Shown: piece by piece, positions 1-8,177 of the stretch
How positions within the stretch are numbered: the stretch's first letter is position 1
How the letters are laid out: every line of letters begins with the position of its first letter
Translations under genes and position numbers: made by a program
Origin: Candidatus Sumerlaeia bacterium
GTDB taxonomy: Bacteria > Sumerlaeota > Sumerlaeia > SLMS01 > JAHLLQ01
Assembly (NCBI GenBank): GCA_028284075.1
Contig: JANQSL010000237.1
Span: forward strand, 1-47,240
Reading direction: 5' to 3'
DNA length: 47,240 nucleotides
The notes under the pieces: generated by a model
Databases searched by the model: none
What the model was told of the DNA's origin: nothing
Seen by the model: only the letters and a program-made list of their open reading frames with translations

Positions 1-2427
1 CTGCCGGCCGCCATTAATGTCGGCGACCAGCGAACGATCCGGATCGTGTACTCAGGCACGCCGGATTCGAGTGCCGGCGCATTCGGCCTCAACGTCTTCA
101 ACCGTACGGCGAACAACGGCAGCGGCAATCCGGTCATTTACACGTTCAACGAACCCTACAACGCACGCTACTGGTTTCCCTGCAAAGATCTTCCGGATGA
201 CAAGGCAACCGCCGATATCAGTATCACGTGCCCAACGGCATTTATTCCTGTCTCCAACGGAACACTGACGGGAATCGACAGCCTTGGAGGTGGCCTTCAC
301 AGGTATAACTGGTCGGAAGCACATCCACTGCCCACCTACCTGATTTCGATCGTCTGCACGAACTTCGACTACGATTCGACAACGTACACGGCGTTGGATA
401 GCGTCACCACCATGGAGGTCGCGCACTATACGTGGCCTGGTGAAATTCCCAACGGCACCGAGTCGACTTTGCTGGCAAACACAACGGACATTCTAACCTT
501 TTTTGCCCAGACGTTCGGAGAATATGCGTTTCTCGACGAGAAGTATGTCACCGCCACATGGGGCGGAGGGTTTGGAATGGAGCATCAGACGGCCACGAGC
601 ATCAACAACGGCAATCTCCTGAGTGTCGCGGAACCGGGAAAATCCCGTCGCAACATCCACGAACTGGCCCATTCGTGGTTCGGAAATCAGGTCACGAACG
701 AAACATTCGATCACCTCTGGCTGCAGGAGGGATGGGCGACTCTCTGTGAGGCGCTCTACCAGGAATACGATGAGGGATCTTCGGCATACTTTGCTCAAAT
801 CAATTCCTGGATGGGCTCCTCTATCAATAACACCACGCCGATGGTGAACTCCAATGCAGATGCTTTCCAGACAAGCCTTGTCTATCGCAAGGGAGCGCTC
901 GTCCTGCACATGCTTCGAGGCGTGATGGGTGACACGGCGTTCTTTCAGGGCACGCGGAACTACCTCACGGACAATGCATATGGAACGGCAGTGACACAGG
1001 ACTTCGAGGATGCCATGGAGGGCGCCCACGGGGCTCAGCTGGACTGGTTCTTCGACGAGTGGGTCTTCGGCACGGGAAGGCCTGACTATACCTGGTCGTG
1101 GGTGCCCCATACCGGCACATCGATACGCGTGGATGTTTCGCAAAGTGGTACATTCTTCGAAATGCCCATCAACATTCACCTGGAACTTGAAGGCGGAGGA
1201 ACGGAGGTTGCCACCGTTCACAACGACACCAACCCACAGTCGTTTGTTCTCGTGCCCTCGACCGGCACCGTGGTGGATGTGAGCTTCGATCCGCAAAACT
1301 GGATTTACAAAACCGCTACTCAAACAACTCCGGCTGCGGCTCCGGCACCCACGATTCGATATGTCAGAGAGGATGACCCAAACAGCGGCACGTTGGGGAC
1401 ACGCATTGCATGGTCCAGCGGGGGCGGTTCCACGAACGGTTTCGAAATCCAGGCATCCGCTGATGGTCTGCAAACGTGGACTACGATCGCAGACGATTCA
1501 GTTCTCACGACGGGAACAACCGAGTTCGTGTGGGACATGCTTAGCCCCGGAATTATAACGGATTTCTGCACAAACAACGTTTCATTCCGCGTTCGCGCCC
1601 TGTCCGGAACGGAAGCTCCAAGCGACTGGTCGGACATCTATCAGTTTCGCGACATCAACTTCCCCATTCCCGGAAAAGGCTCCATCTCCTTCCCTTTCAG
1701 CCGCGTTCTCATCGTTGATGGTTATGATCGCGATCCCGCAACCAATCCTCAGCCACATCGCTGGGCAGCTCTCGCGGGTCGAAGCGCCGGAGTGTACGGC
1801 GCAGCAGTCGATACCTGTGCGAACGAAGAGCTGGGGGTCACATTCAACCTGGCGGATTACGCGGCGGTGGTATGGATCGCCTCCGAGGAATCCACAGTCG
1901 ATGAGTCGTTTTCCAGTACCGAGCAGGCTTTGGTGACCACGTATCTCCAGGGTGGAGGAACTCTTTTCGTCAGCGGCGCGGAAATCGGCTGGGACCTTGA
2001 CCGGCCCAGTGGGCCAACCACGTCCGATCGTGCTTTTTACAATGACTTCCTGAAAGCCGACTACGCGGCTGACGATTCCAACGACTACACCGTGACAGGC
2101 TCTGCCGGCTCAATCTTCGAAGGTCTTGCCTTTGATATCGACGATGGCAGCGGTCCGACGTATCGGGCCGAATTTCCGGACGTTCTGAACACGTCCGGCG
2201 GTTCAACCGCCTGCCTTGTCTACAATGGAAGCGACAATGCGGGTATCCAGTTCTCAGGCACCTTTTCCGGCGGCTCGACACAGGGACATCTTGTCAACCT
2301 GGGCTTTGGGTTCGAGACGATCATGGATGATGTAACACGTGATGAAGTCATGAGGCGTGTCCTCGTCTTCTTCGGCGTCGACAGCCTCGGCTGCGATTCC
2401 AGTGTTGATGACTGGAGAATCTTTTGA
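1..2427 (+). CDS. Secreted M1-family metallopeptidase with C-terminal GATase-like domain (5' partial)
   Basis: The reading frame is open at base 1, so the true start and signal peptide lie outside the window. A zinc-peptidase core is visible: a GMEH motif (variant of the M1 GxMEN substrate motif) at about 573-584, then HELAH (658-672), with the downstream Glu of HEXXH-x18-E in the WLQEG segment. These residues bind zinc and act as the general base in M1 aminopeptidases. After the core comes a fibronectin-III-like stretch (about 1350-1660). It is followed by an alpha/beta domain opening with a VLIVDGYDRD segment, like the Rossmann/GATase-like domains of large secreted proteins; I see no obvious catalytic triad there. 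The role is probably extracellular peptide degradation. The stop overlaps the TTG start of the next gene. The family call is firm; the C-terminal domain call is tentative. Confidence 0.88.
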   Translation: MPAAINVGDQRTIRIVYSGTPDSSAGAFGLNVFNRTANNGSGNPVIYTFNEPYNARYWFPCKDLPDDKATADISITCPTAFIPVSNGTLTGIDSLGGGLHRYNWSEAHPLPTYLISIVCTNFDYDSTTYTALDSVTTMEVAHYTWPGEIPNGTESTLLANTTDILTFFAQTFGEYAFLDEKYVTATWGGGFGMEHQTATSINNGNLLSVAEPGKSRRNIHELAHSWFGNQVTNETFDHLWLQEGWATLCEALYQEYDEGSSAYFAQINSWMGSSINNTTPMVNSNADAFQTSLVYRKGALVLHMLRGVMGDTAFFQGTRNYLTDNAYGTAVTQDFEDAMEGAHGAQLDWFFDEWVFGTGRPDYTWSWVPHTGTSIRVDVSQSGTFFEMPINIHLELEGGGTEVATVHNDTNPQSFVLVPSTGTVVDVSFDPQNWIYKTATQTTPAAAPAPTIRYVREDDPNSGTLGTRIAWSSGGGSTNGFEIQASADGLQTWTTIADDSVLTTGTTEFVWDMLSPGIITDFCTNNVSFRVRALSGTEAPSDWSDIYQFRDINFPIPGKGSISFPFSRVLIVDGYDRDPATNPQPHRWAALAGRSAGVYGAAVDTCANEELGVTFNLADYAAVVWIASEESTVDESFSSTEQALVTTYLQGGGTLFVSGAEIGWDLDRPSGPTTSDRAFYNDFLKADYAADDSNDYTVTGSAGSIFEGLAFDIDDGSGPTYRAEFPDVLNTSGGSTACLVYNGSDNAGIQFSGTFSGGSTQGHLVNLGFGFETIMDDVTRDEVMRRVLVFFGVDSLGCDSSVDDWRIF

Positions 2428-2762
2428 GCGAGAAAACCAGGCCTGGGCGCATTGAGCTGTTCGCGTACTACTACCTCGGCTTTCAGCCGGACGGAACCTA
2501 CAGATTTCCCAACGCACATCACGTTGCGAAATGGTACAAAGTGGGGCCTGAGGCGATCCTTCGATGGCTGGAGGAATACGATCTCGCCCCCACCCGCCTG
2601 TCACGTTTGCAAATTGAGCTCTCCCGACACAGCGTTGACTTGCAGATGGATGCGCCCAACCTGACGCCTGAAGGCGTTCTTGCAAGAGCAGAGGAAATTC
2701 TGGAGGAGCTGGAAGAGGCACAGCCGGGACGCCGTCCCTGGATCGACGGACCTATTCAATAG
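2424..2762 (+). CDS. Small hypothetical protein, translationally coupled
   Basis: 112 residues, cytoplasmic by appearance, with no signal or membrane segment. The start is a TTG whose last two bases belong to the TGA stop of the peptidase upstream (TTGA overlap). A GGAG element lies six bases before it, so coupled translation is likely. The middle has a helix-turn-helix-like feel (KWYKVGPEAILRWLEEYDL), and the C-terminus has a short Glu-rich amphipathic helix followed by a Pro/Arg tail. I do not recognise the family. It could be a small DNA-binding or adaptor protein, but nothing in the sequence proves that. It ends six bases before the convergent rmuC gene. Regular codon use and the coupling argue that it is real. 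Confidence 0.65.
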   Translation: MSEKTRPGRIELFAYYYLGFQPDGTYRFPNAHHVAKWYKVGPEAILRWLEEYDLAPTRLSRLQIELSRHSVDLQMDAPNLTPEGVLARAEEILEELEEAQPGRRPWIDGPIQ

Positions 2763-2768
2763 AGTGGA

Positions 2769-4253
2769 TCAGGAGGATTCGTCGTCACCACCATCGAACA
2801 GATCCGGCAACAGGCCTGCGGATTCCTGTTCGGGAAGTTCTTCCACATCACGGAGCTTTCGCGTCATAACCCGTGAACGACGCGAAGTGTCCTCGATCTT
2901 GTTCTGAGCTTCCTGAAGCTTTTTGCCAACGGCATCAATGGCCATGCCGAATTTGCCAAACTCCGTTTTGACGGCCCCGAGAATCTTCCAGACCTCGCTG
3001 CTGCGTTTCTCTATGGCGAGAGTGCGAAAACCCATCTGAAGGCTGCTTAGCAGAGCGAACAGGGTTGTGGGTCCGGCAAGCACCACTTGGAAGTCGCTCT
3101 GCATACGTTCCGCGATGCCTTCCATGCGAAGCACTTCCGCGAACAGACCTTCAGTCGGCACAAAAAGAATGGCAAAATCCGTCGTGTCGGGCGGTGCAAC
3201 GTACTTTGATCGAATGCGTTTTGCTTCTTCGATCATCCGTGCGCCGAGCGCTTTCCGGGCTGAATCCAAAGCCGCGGTATCATTGGCCTCAGATGCCTGC
3301 TGCAGACGAATGTAGTCCTCCTGTGGAAACTTGGCGTCGATGGGCAGCCAAACGGGAGATTCACTGTTATCGCGCCCCGGCAGGCGCAGAGCGAACTCCA
3401 CGCGATCGTTGCTTCCGGGTACCGTCGCGCAATTCCGCTCATACTGACTGGGAACCAGTATCTGCTCAAGCAGCGCGTGAAGTTGAACTTCTCCGAATGT
3501 CCCGCGGGTGCGCACGTTGGTCAGAACACGCTTCAGATCGCCAACACCCTGCGCCAGCGCCTGCATTTCACCCAGACCTTTATGGACCTGCTCAAGACGT
3601 TCGCTAACCTGACGGAAGGACTCGCCAAGTCGCTTTTCAAGCGTCGCCTGCAGGCGTTCGTCGACAGTCAGACGAATTTTTTCGAGGCGCTGCTCGTTAT
3701 CGGAACGAATGGTCTCAAGACTCTTCCGCACGTCCTCACGAAGAGCCTCGAACTGCTTGTTCTGCGCTTCACGGGATTCATCCTGCGTTTTACGAAGAGC
3801 CAGAAGCGCCTCGGCAAGCTCGCGTCGAGCGATCGCCTGAGACTCTGACTGTCCTTCACCAAACTCAGTGAGCGATTTCGTGACCCGGTCCTGAAGAGTG
3901 GTAAAGGAAACAGCAGCTTTCTCCGCCTGCTCGATTGCATGGCGAGCCTGCTTTTCAGAGAGATCACGCAGGGCCGCCTCCACTTTGTCGAGACGTTCCT
4001 CCTGGACGGATGAACTTCTGGATATGGCATCCGTCTGTCGCTCCTGCAGAGCGTCGAATTTCGACCCAAGAGAGTCCGAAACACCTCTGAGAGACTGTTC
4101 GAAACTATCGCGAGCCCCACGCAGATCATCAGTCACTCGCCGTTCAAAATCGCCGATGGATTTTGAACCCGCCCGGAGAGAAATCTGAAACGCCACCACG
4201 ATCAGCAGAAGAAGAATCAGGACGGAAAAGAAAATGATCTCGGCGGTGGTCAT
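2769..4253 (-). CDS. rmuC: RmuC-family protein
   Basis: RmuC-type protein of 494 residues, a family linked to limiting DNA rearrangements; its exact activity is not well established. The N-terminus (MTTAEIIFF) is one membrane helix. A long coiled coil rich in Glu, Arg and Gln follows to about residue 250. The conserved RmuC domain comes next, with the hallmark segments PIDAKFPQEDYIRL and FAILFVPTEGLFAEVLR. The C-terminus is an acidic tail. I chose the ATG at 4253 because GGGAGG lies upstream of it (spacing about 13, slightly long) and the membrane helix then begins at once. A TTG at 4289 would add 12 residues but has no ribosome site. It lies after the rplY terminator, so it probably has its own promoter or depends on readthrough. 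Confidence 0.9.
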   Translation of the reverse strand: MTTAEIIFFSVLILLLLIVVAFQISLRAGSKSIGDFERRVTDDLRGARDSFEQSLRGVSDSLGSKFDALQERQTDAISRSSSVQEERLDKVEAALRDLSEKQARHAIEQAEKAAVSFTTLQDRVTKSLTEFGEGQSESQAIARRELAEALLALRKTQDESREAQNKQFEALREDVRKSLETIRSDNEQRLEKIRLTVDERLQATLEKRLGESFRQVSERLEQVHKGLGEMQALAQGVGDLKRVLTNVRTRGTFGEVQLHALLEQILVPSQYERNCATVPGSNDRVEFALRLPGRDNSESPVWLPIDAKFPQEDYIRLQQASEANDTAALDSARKALGARMIEEAKRIRSKYVAPPDTTDFAILFVPTEGLFAEVLRMEGIAERMQSDFQVVLAGPTTLFALLSSLQMGFRTLAIEKRSSEVWKILGAVKTEFGKFGMAIDAVGKKLQEAQNKIEDTSRRSRVMTRKLRDVEELPEQESAGLLPDLFDGGDDESS

Positions 4254-4293
4254 ACGGCAGACGGTGCCTCCCGGGATGGATGGTGGCAAGAGG

Positions 4294-4333
4294 GAGCCAA
4301 AACGAAAACGAGCGTACCGGGATCGGTACGCTC
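4294..4333 (-). terminator. Rho-independent terminator after rplY
   Basis: A perfect 9-bp stem (4310-4318 pairs with 4325-4333) with a 6-base loop is followed, in the minus-strand direction, by GTTTTCGTTTT. It sits 28 bases beyond the rplY stop codon. This is a standard intrinsic terminator for the glmU-prs-rplY transcript and separates it from rmuC. Confidence 0.85.
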
Positions 4334-4361
4334 GATGATCAGTTGTTCTGGAAGAAGGAGG

Positions 4362-5030
4362 TTACTCTTCCTTCTTCTCTTCGGCAGGCGCTTCGCCTCC
4401 GGCGCCTTCTGCAGGCGTGGAGCCCTCGGCGGCTTCAGCGGCCTCGGCGGCAGCAGCCATTTTGGCCTTGGAGATGATTGTGAAGAGAGCGAGATCCGGG
4501 TCGCTGGCGTACTTGACGTTGGGGATCTCGGGAAGATCGGAGACGTGGAAGGACTCTCCGACGTTGAGATTGGACAGGTCGGCCTCGACGTGACCGGGAA
4601 TGTACCGGGGCCAGGCGGTGACTTCAATTTCATGAGCCAGTTGCTCAAGAAGACCGCCTTCGCGGACACCTTCCGGTGTCGAACCGGTGGCGTGGACGTG
4701 AACGGACATGGTGAGCTCCTCGCCGGCTTTCACCCGCAGGAAGTCGACATGGAGGACATCGTAAGAAACAGGATCGCGCTGAATGTCCTTGATAAAGGCG
4801 GATTCGGACTCCCCACCCTCGACTTCGACGGTGATCAGCTTCTGCTCGCCAGCCAGGGTCTGCCGAAGCATCAGGAAATCATGATTATCAAAGGCAACGG
4901 GAATACTCTCACCATGAGCACCGTAGATAACGCCCGGAACAATACCGTTCCTGCGAGCTCTTCCAGCCCACTCCTTACCTCGTTCCGTGCGCTTCTCAGC
5001 TTTGATACTAAGGCTTTCAACTGCTGTCAT
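4362..5030 (-). CDS. rplY: 50S ribosomal protein bL25 (CTC form)
   Basis: 222 residues, the long CTC form of bL25, which binds 5S rRNA in the large ribosomal subunit. The N-terminal L25 beta-barrel runs from about residue 5 to 95 (RTERGKEWAGRARRNGIVPGV and the FIKDIQRDPVSYDVLHVDF segment). The C-terminal TL5/CTC beta domain follows (about 100-190). The last 30 or so residues are Ala/Glu-rich with an acidic-lysine end, common in this form. It lies 44 bases downstream of prs on the same strand, and a strong terminator follows it, so it is the last gene of the glmU-prs-rplY unit. In many bacteria pth comes next; here it does not. Confidence 0.95.
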   Translation of the reverse strand: MTAVESLSIKAEKRTERGKEWAGRARRNGIVPGVIYGAHGESIPVAFDNHDFLMLRQTLAGEQKLITVEVEGGESESAFIKDIQRDPVSYDVLHVDFLRVKAGEELTMSVHVHATGSTPEGVREGGLLEQLAHEIEVTAWPRYIPGHVEADLSNLNVGESFHVSDLPEIPNVKYASDPDLALFTIISKAKMAAAAEAAEAAEGSTPAEGAGGEAPAEEKKEE

Positions 5031-5074
5031 TTCAATAATCTCCTTGAATTCAAGAAAAACCCGACGCCTTCACT

Positions 5075-6031
5075 CTATGCATGAAACATCGCACTGACGG
5101 AGGTGTGCTCGTGGATGCGATTGATCGCTTTGGCAAGGAGCGGGGCGACGTCCAGAACGGTCACTTTGTCGGGCAGGGTTTCCGGCCTGTGGCTGATCGT
5201 ATTGGTTACGATGACTTCCTTGATGGGGGAATTCTCGAGGCGCTCAAGGGCCGGGCCGCTAAAGACGCCGTGTGTCGAGAGGGCGTAAACATCTGCCGCG
5301 CCCTCCGCCTGGAGGGCGGTGGCTGCGTTGCATATGGTCCCGGCCGTGTCAATCATATCGTCGAAGATCAGGACGTTGCGGCCCGAGATGTTCGTAACCC
5401 CAATAATGGACTTCACCTCCGAGACGTTGGCCTCGGGCCGGTGCTTATCAATAATGGCCAGCGGCACACCAAGCTTCCCGGCATAGTCCCGGCCGAGCTT
5501 GACGTTTCCGACGTCGGGAGAAACGACGCAGCAGTCCGGTAGTTGCTTGTCCTTGATATTCTTGATGAGAATTGGTCCCGCCACCAGATGGTCCACGGGA
5601 ATATCGAAAAAACCCTGAAGCTGACCGGCATGGAGATCGACGGCAAGGACACGATCCGCACCTGCTTTTGTGATGATATTCGCCACAAGCTTGGCGGAGA
5701 GAGCCACCCGGCCCTGATCCTTGCGATCAGCCCGAGCGTAGCCGAAATAGGGAATGACCGCAGTGACACGGTCAGCACTGGCGCGGCGAAGAGCATCGAG
5801 TGTCAGCAGGAGCTGCATCAGGTTTTGATTTGTAGGGCTCTGCGTTGCCTGAATGACAAAGATATCGCGTCCACGAACGTTGTCCTCGACTTTGACAAAG
5901 GTCTCGCCGTCTGCAAAGTTACGTACATCGAGACCGCCGGGTTCCACGTCGAGGTACTTGCAAACGCGACTCGCGAGGTCGAAAGAGGCCGTACCCGGTA
6001 TGATCAACGGAGGATCGAAATAGCGAGGCAT
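5075..6031 (-). CDS. prs: Ribose-phosphate pyrophosphokinase (PRPP synthase)
   Basis: 318 residues, the normal length for class I PRPP synthases, which transfer pyrophosphate from ATP to ribose 5-phosphate and feed nucleotide, His and Trp synthesis. Visible landmarks are the flexible catalytic loop (ARADRKDQGRVALSAKLVA), the divalent-metal/ATP segment VDLHAGQLQGFFDIPVDHL, and the PRPP-binding loop VLIFDDMIDTAGTI. The ATG at 6031 has AGGAG eight bases upstream. It lies 24 bases after glmU on the same strand, which matches the widespread glmU-prs-rplY order. Cytoplasmic. Confidence 0.97.
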   Translation of the reverse strand: MPRYFDPPLIIPGTASFDLASRVCKYLDVEPGGLDVRNFADGETFVKVEDNVRGRDIFVIQATQSPTNQNLMQLLLTLDALRRASADRVTAVIPYFGYARADRKDQGRVALSAKLVANIITKAGADRVLAVDLHAGQLQGFFDIPVDHLVAGPILIKNIKDKQLPDCCVVSPDVGNVKLGRDYAGKLGVPLAIIDKHRPEANVSEVKSIIGVTNISGRNVLIFDDMIDTAGTICNAATALQAEGAADVYALSTHGVFSGPALERLENSPIKEVIVTNTISHRPETLPDKVTVLDVAPLLAKAINRIHEHTSVSAMFHA

Positions 6032-6055
6032 GCAAAAGCTCCTGAGGATGCGGTC

Positions 6056-7483
6056 TTAGCGCGAAGACTTCTTCTTTGTGGAGGACTTGCGGGTGCGAGA
6101 TGATTTTTTTCCTGCGGCGGTTTTCCGCGACCGCTTTCGGGACGGCCGGAGAGCGTTTGTAGAGAGTTTTTCCGCTTTGGATTCATCGACCAGTGAGTTG
6201 TGGGGAGCCTGAGCTCCGTCGGCAACGCGAACCGGAGCAACAAGCAGACTGTTGGCTCCGATAAACGCATTCTCCCCCACCTCGGTACGGTGAGTGCTGC
6301 TCCCGTCGTAGTTACACGTCATTGTGCCGGCCGCGATGTAACACTCGGGGCCAATGTGTGCGTCGCCGAGATAGGACAGGTGCGGAATCTGAGCTTTCTC
6401 GCCAAGATCGGTACGTGCCACTTCCACGAACGTTCCGAGACGGGACTCCCTGCGCAGGAGCGTGCCTGGACGCACGTGAGCATAGGGACCGATGGTGACA
6501 TCGTTGTCCGCGGCAGCCTCTTCAACAACAGCGTTTCTCACACGAACATTGTTTCCAATGCGGGAATCCCTCATGGTAACGGCGGGGCCGATCTCGCAGC
6601 TCTCGCCAATCACAGTGTTTCCCTGAATGATTGTGAAGGGATGAATCATGGTATCGATTCCGATACTTACGTCATGATCGATGTATGTTGTCGCCGGATC
6701 AACGATCGTAACCCCCGCATCCATGATGCGATTAAGAATCCGACGACGAAGGTAACGCTCCGCCATCGCCATGTCACGACGACTGTTTACACCGATGACT
6801 TCCGTGGGATCTTCCGCAACCTGGGCTTCGACTTCTTCGCCGTACTCATTGAGGATTTCCACAACATCGGTAAGATAGTATTCCTTCTGAGCGTTATCGT
6901 TACTGACATCCTTGAGTGCGCGTAGCAGCGCTTTTGCATCAAAGCAGTATGTACCGGTGTTGATCTCGTTGATTTTCTCTTCGTAAGTGTTGGTGTCTTT
7001 CTCCTCCACAATCTTGCGGACTGTGTTGTCGCGATTGCGCACAACACGTCCGTAGCCGGTCGGCTCGCCGAGATTCGTGGTCATGACCGCACAAGCCGTA
7101 TGGTGACTGCGGCGGCGTTGAACCAGGCTGCGGAGACTCTCGGCCTCAATCAGAGGAGCATCTCCGCACATGACGAGAACATCTCCATCAAAACCCTGCA
7201 GATGCTTTCTCACCATCATAACCGCATGGGCCGTCCCAAGTCGCTCCTTCTGCAGAATGCAACGCGCCCGATGACCGACATGCTTCTGGACCATGTTGTG
7301 AAGATGACCGGTCACGACATAGATTTGCGACACGTCAAGGGGCTTGAGGGAAGCCAGAACGTGATCGATCATGGGGGTGCCGCAGATGGAATGAAGAACC
7401 TTCGGGATCTGGGAATTCATGCGTGTTCCCATGCCCGCGGCAAGAATGATGGCCACGAGTTTGCGCCTGGACCGTGATGCCAT
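6056..7483 (-). CDS. glmU: Bifunctional UDP-GlcNAc pyrophosphorylase / glucosamine-1-phosphate acetyltransferase, atypical C-terminus
   Basis: 475 residues. GlmU makes UDP-GlcNAc for peptidoglycan and LPS. The N-terminal nucleotidyltransferase has the signature LAAGMGTRMNSQIPKVLH (14-31) and GDAPLI. The left-handed beta-helix begins near residue 255 and carries HVRPGT, IPHLSY (H368, Y371) and CNYDG (N391). Two things are odd. First, the position I align with E. coli K351 reads FVEVAR rather than FVEVKK, giving A356. Second, after the VAPVRVADGA turn the final coil degenerates into a Lys/Arg/Ser-rich tail (about 446-475). I aligned from memory, so the residue matches are tentative. The uridylyltransferase half looks intact; full acetyltransferase activity is less certain. 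The start is the ATG at 7483 with only a weak GGAA upstream. Confidence 0.93.
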   Translation of the reverse strand: MASRSRRKLVAIILAAGMGTRMNSQIPKVLHSICGTPMIDHVLASLKPLDVSQIYVVTGHLHNMVQKHVGHRARCILQKERLGTAHAVMMVRKHLQGFDGDVLVMCGDAPLIEAESLRSLVQRRRSHHTACAVMTTNLGEPTGYGRVVRNRDNTVRKIVEEKDTNTYEEKINEINTGTYCFDAKALLRALKDVSNDNAQKEYYLTDVVEILNEYGEEVEAQVAEDPTEVIGVNSRRDMAMAERYLRRRILNRIMDAGVTIVDPATTYIDHDVSIGIDTMIHPFTIIQGNTVIGESCEIGPAVTMRDSRIGNNVRVRNAVVEEAAADNDVTIGPYAHVRPGTLLRRESRLGTFVEVARTDLGEKAQIPHLSYLGDAHIGPECYIAAGTMTCNYDGSSTHRTEVGENAFIGANSLLVAPVRVADGAQAPHNSLVDESKAEKLSTNALRPSRKRSRKTAAGKKSSRTRKSSTKKKSSR

Positions 7484-7593
7484 TCGAGTGATTCCGTGAA
7501 GTCAGTTGAGCAGCGGTCTGAGTGCTGGCCGCTGGCGCGGTGCGTGTAGCCGGGTGCGGGCCGCGTGGAAAAGGAAAATTCGCGGGAGAGGGC

Positions 7594-8016
7594 TTATTGT
7601 GCCCCGCCGGGAACCTGTCCCGCGGCCTGGAGTTCGGCAAGTTTTTTGGGAGGGATCTCGCCAATGAGTCGGCCCAGAGCCTTGTTCATGCCGATGAAAA
7701 GAGTATGCCATTCAACCTGGAGCTTGCCCAGAGTCGCTGCCGGAAGCTCACGAATATGAGCGAGGGAAACAGACTCTCCAAGCACATCCAGGATGCCTTC
7801 GGGGTCCTTGAAGTAATCCCTGGAGAGCTCTTGAAACTTGTAGTGATTGAGAGAGAGGAGGCTGACGATGCTCGCGAATTCCTCCTCTTCCTGCTCCGTG
7901 AAAACCCTCTCTTCCAGATTGTCATCCGCAAAAAACGTGAAGAACTGCTGCCAAAGGGCTGCATAGTCACGAACGACCGCAATGCGGTTCGTCAGTTCGA
8001 GGTGAGGATTTGCCAT
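7594..8016 (-). CDS. Hypothetical all-helical protein, paralogue of the protein at 11545
   Basis: 140 residues, predicted almost wholly helical, with an acidic run (EQEEEEF) near residue 43 and no signal or membrane segment. I do not recognise the family. It shares a pattern with the protein encoded at 11545-12045: a hydrophobic N-terminal helix with a central Trp, then V-S-x-x-H-[IL]-R-x-[VL]-P, then W-H-[ST]-[VL]-F about 13 residues later. The two are therefore paralogues, with this one lacking the C-terminal membrane helix. It is the last gene of the envelope block, 18 bases after the 43-residue membrane protein and 110 bases before glmU on the same strand. It may be a cytoplasmic partner of the membrane paralogue; that is inference. 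Confidence 0.75.
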   Translation of the reverse strand: MANPHLELTNRIAVVRDYAALWQQFFTFFADDNLEERVFTEQEEEEFASIVSLLSLNHYKFQELSRDYFKDPEGILDVLGESVSLAHIRELPAATLGKLQVEWHTLFIGMNKALGRLIGEIPPKKLAELQAAGQVPGGAQ

Positions 8017-8034
8017 ACCTGCGTTGAACCCGAC

Positions 8035-8166
8035 CTATCGTTTCTTGGGAGTAAACACACGCAACTCGTAGAAACAGTAGGCTACAAGTGCGACGATACC
8101 GAGAATGATCCACAGCTCAAACTTGTGAACGTGATTAAGACTGTCGAGAAAGTTCAAACCAGGCAT
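8035..8166 (-). CDS. 43-residue single-pass membrane protein
   Basis: The reverse strand encodes MPGLNFLDSLNHVHKFELW, then a hydrophobic segment of about 15 residues (IILGIVALVAYCFYE), and ends with a basic tail (TPKKR). The start ATG lies 11 bases after the stop of the giant lipoprotein and the stop 18 bases before the next gene, so it fills an otherwise unexplained operon gap exactly. A hydrophobic helix flanked by a Trp and a positive C-terminus fits a small inner-membrane protein with its C-terminus inside. The ribosome site is weak, so translation may be coupled to the gene before it. Function unknown. Confidence 0.6.
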   Translation of the reverse strand: MPGLNFLDSLNHVHKFELWIILGIVALVAYCFYELRVFTPKKR

Positions 8167-8177
8167 GCGCTGCTCGT

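Noticed and set aside
6004-6270. 88-residue frame across the glmU tail
   Set aside because: Overlaps glmU and the prs start region with no likeness to a protein family; I considered it as a frameshifted glmU end but saw no beta-helix pattern in it.
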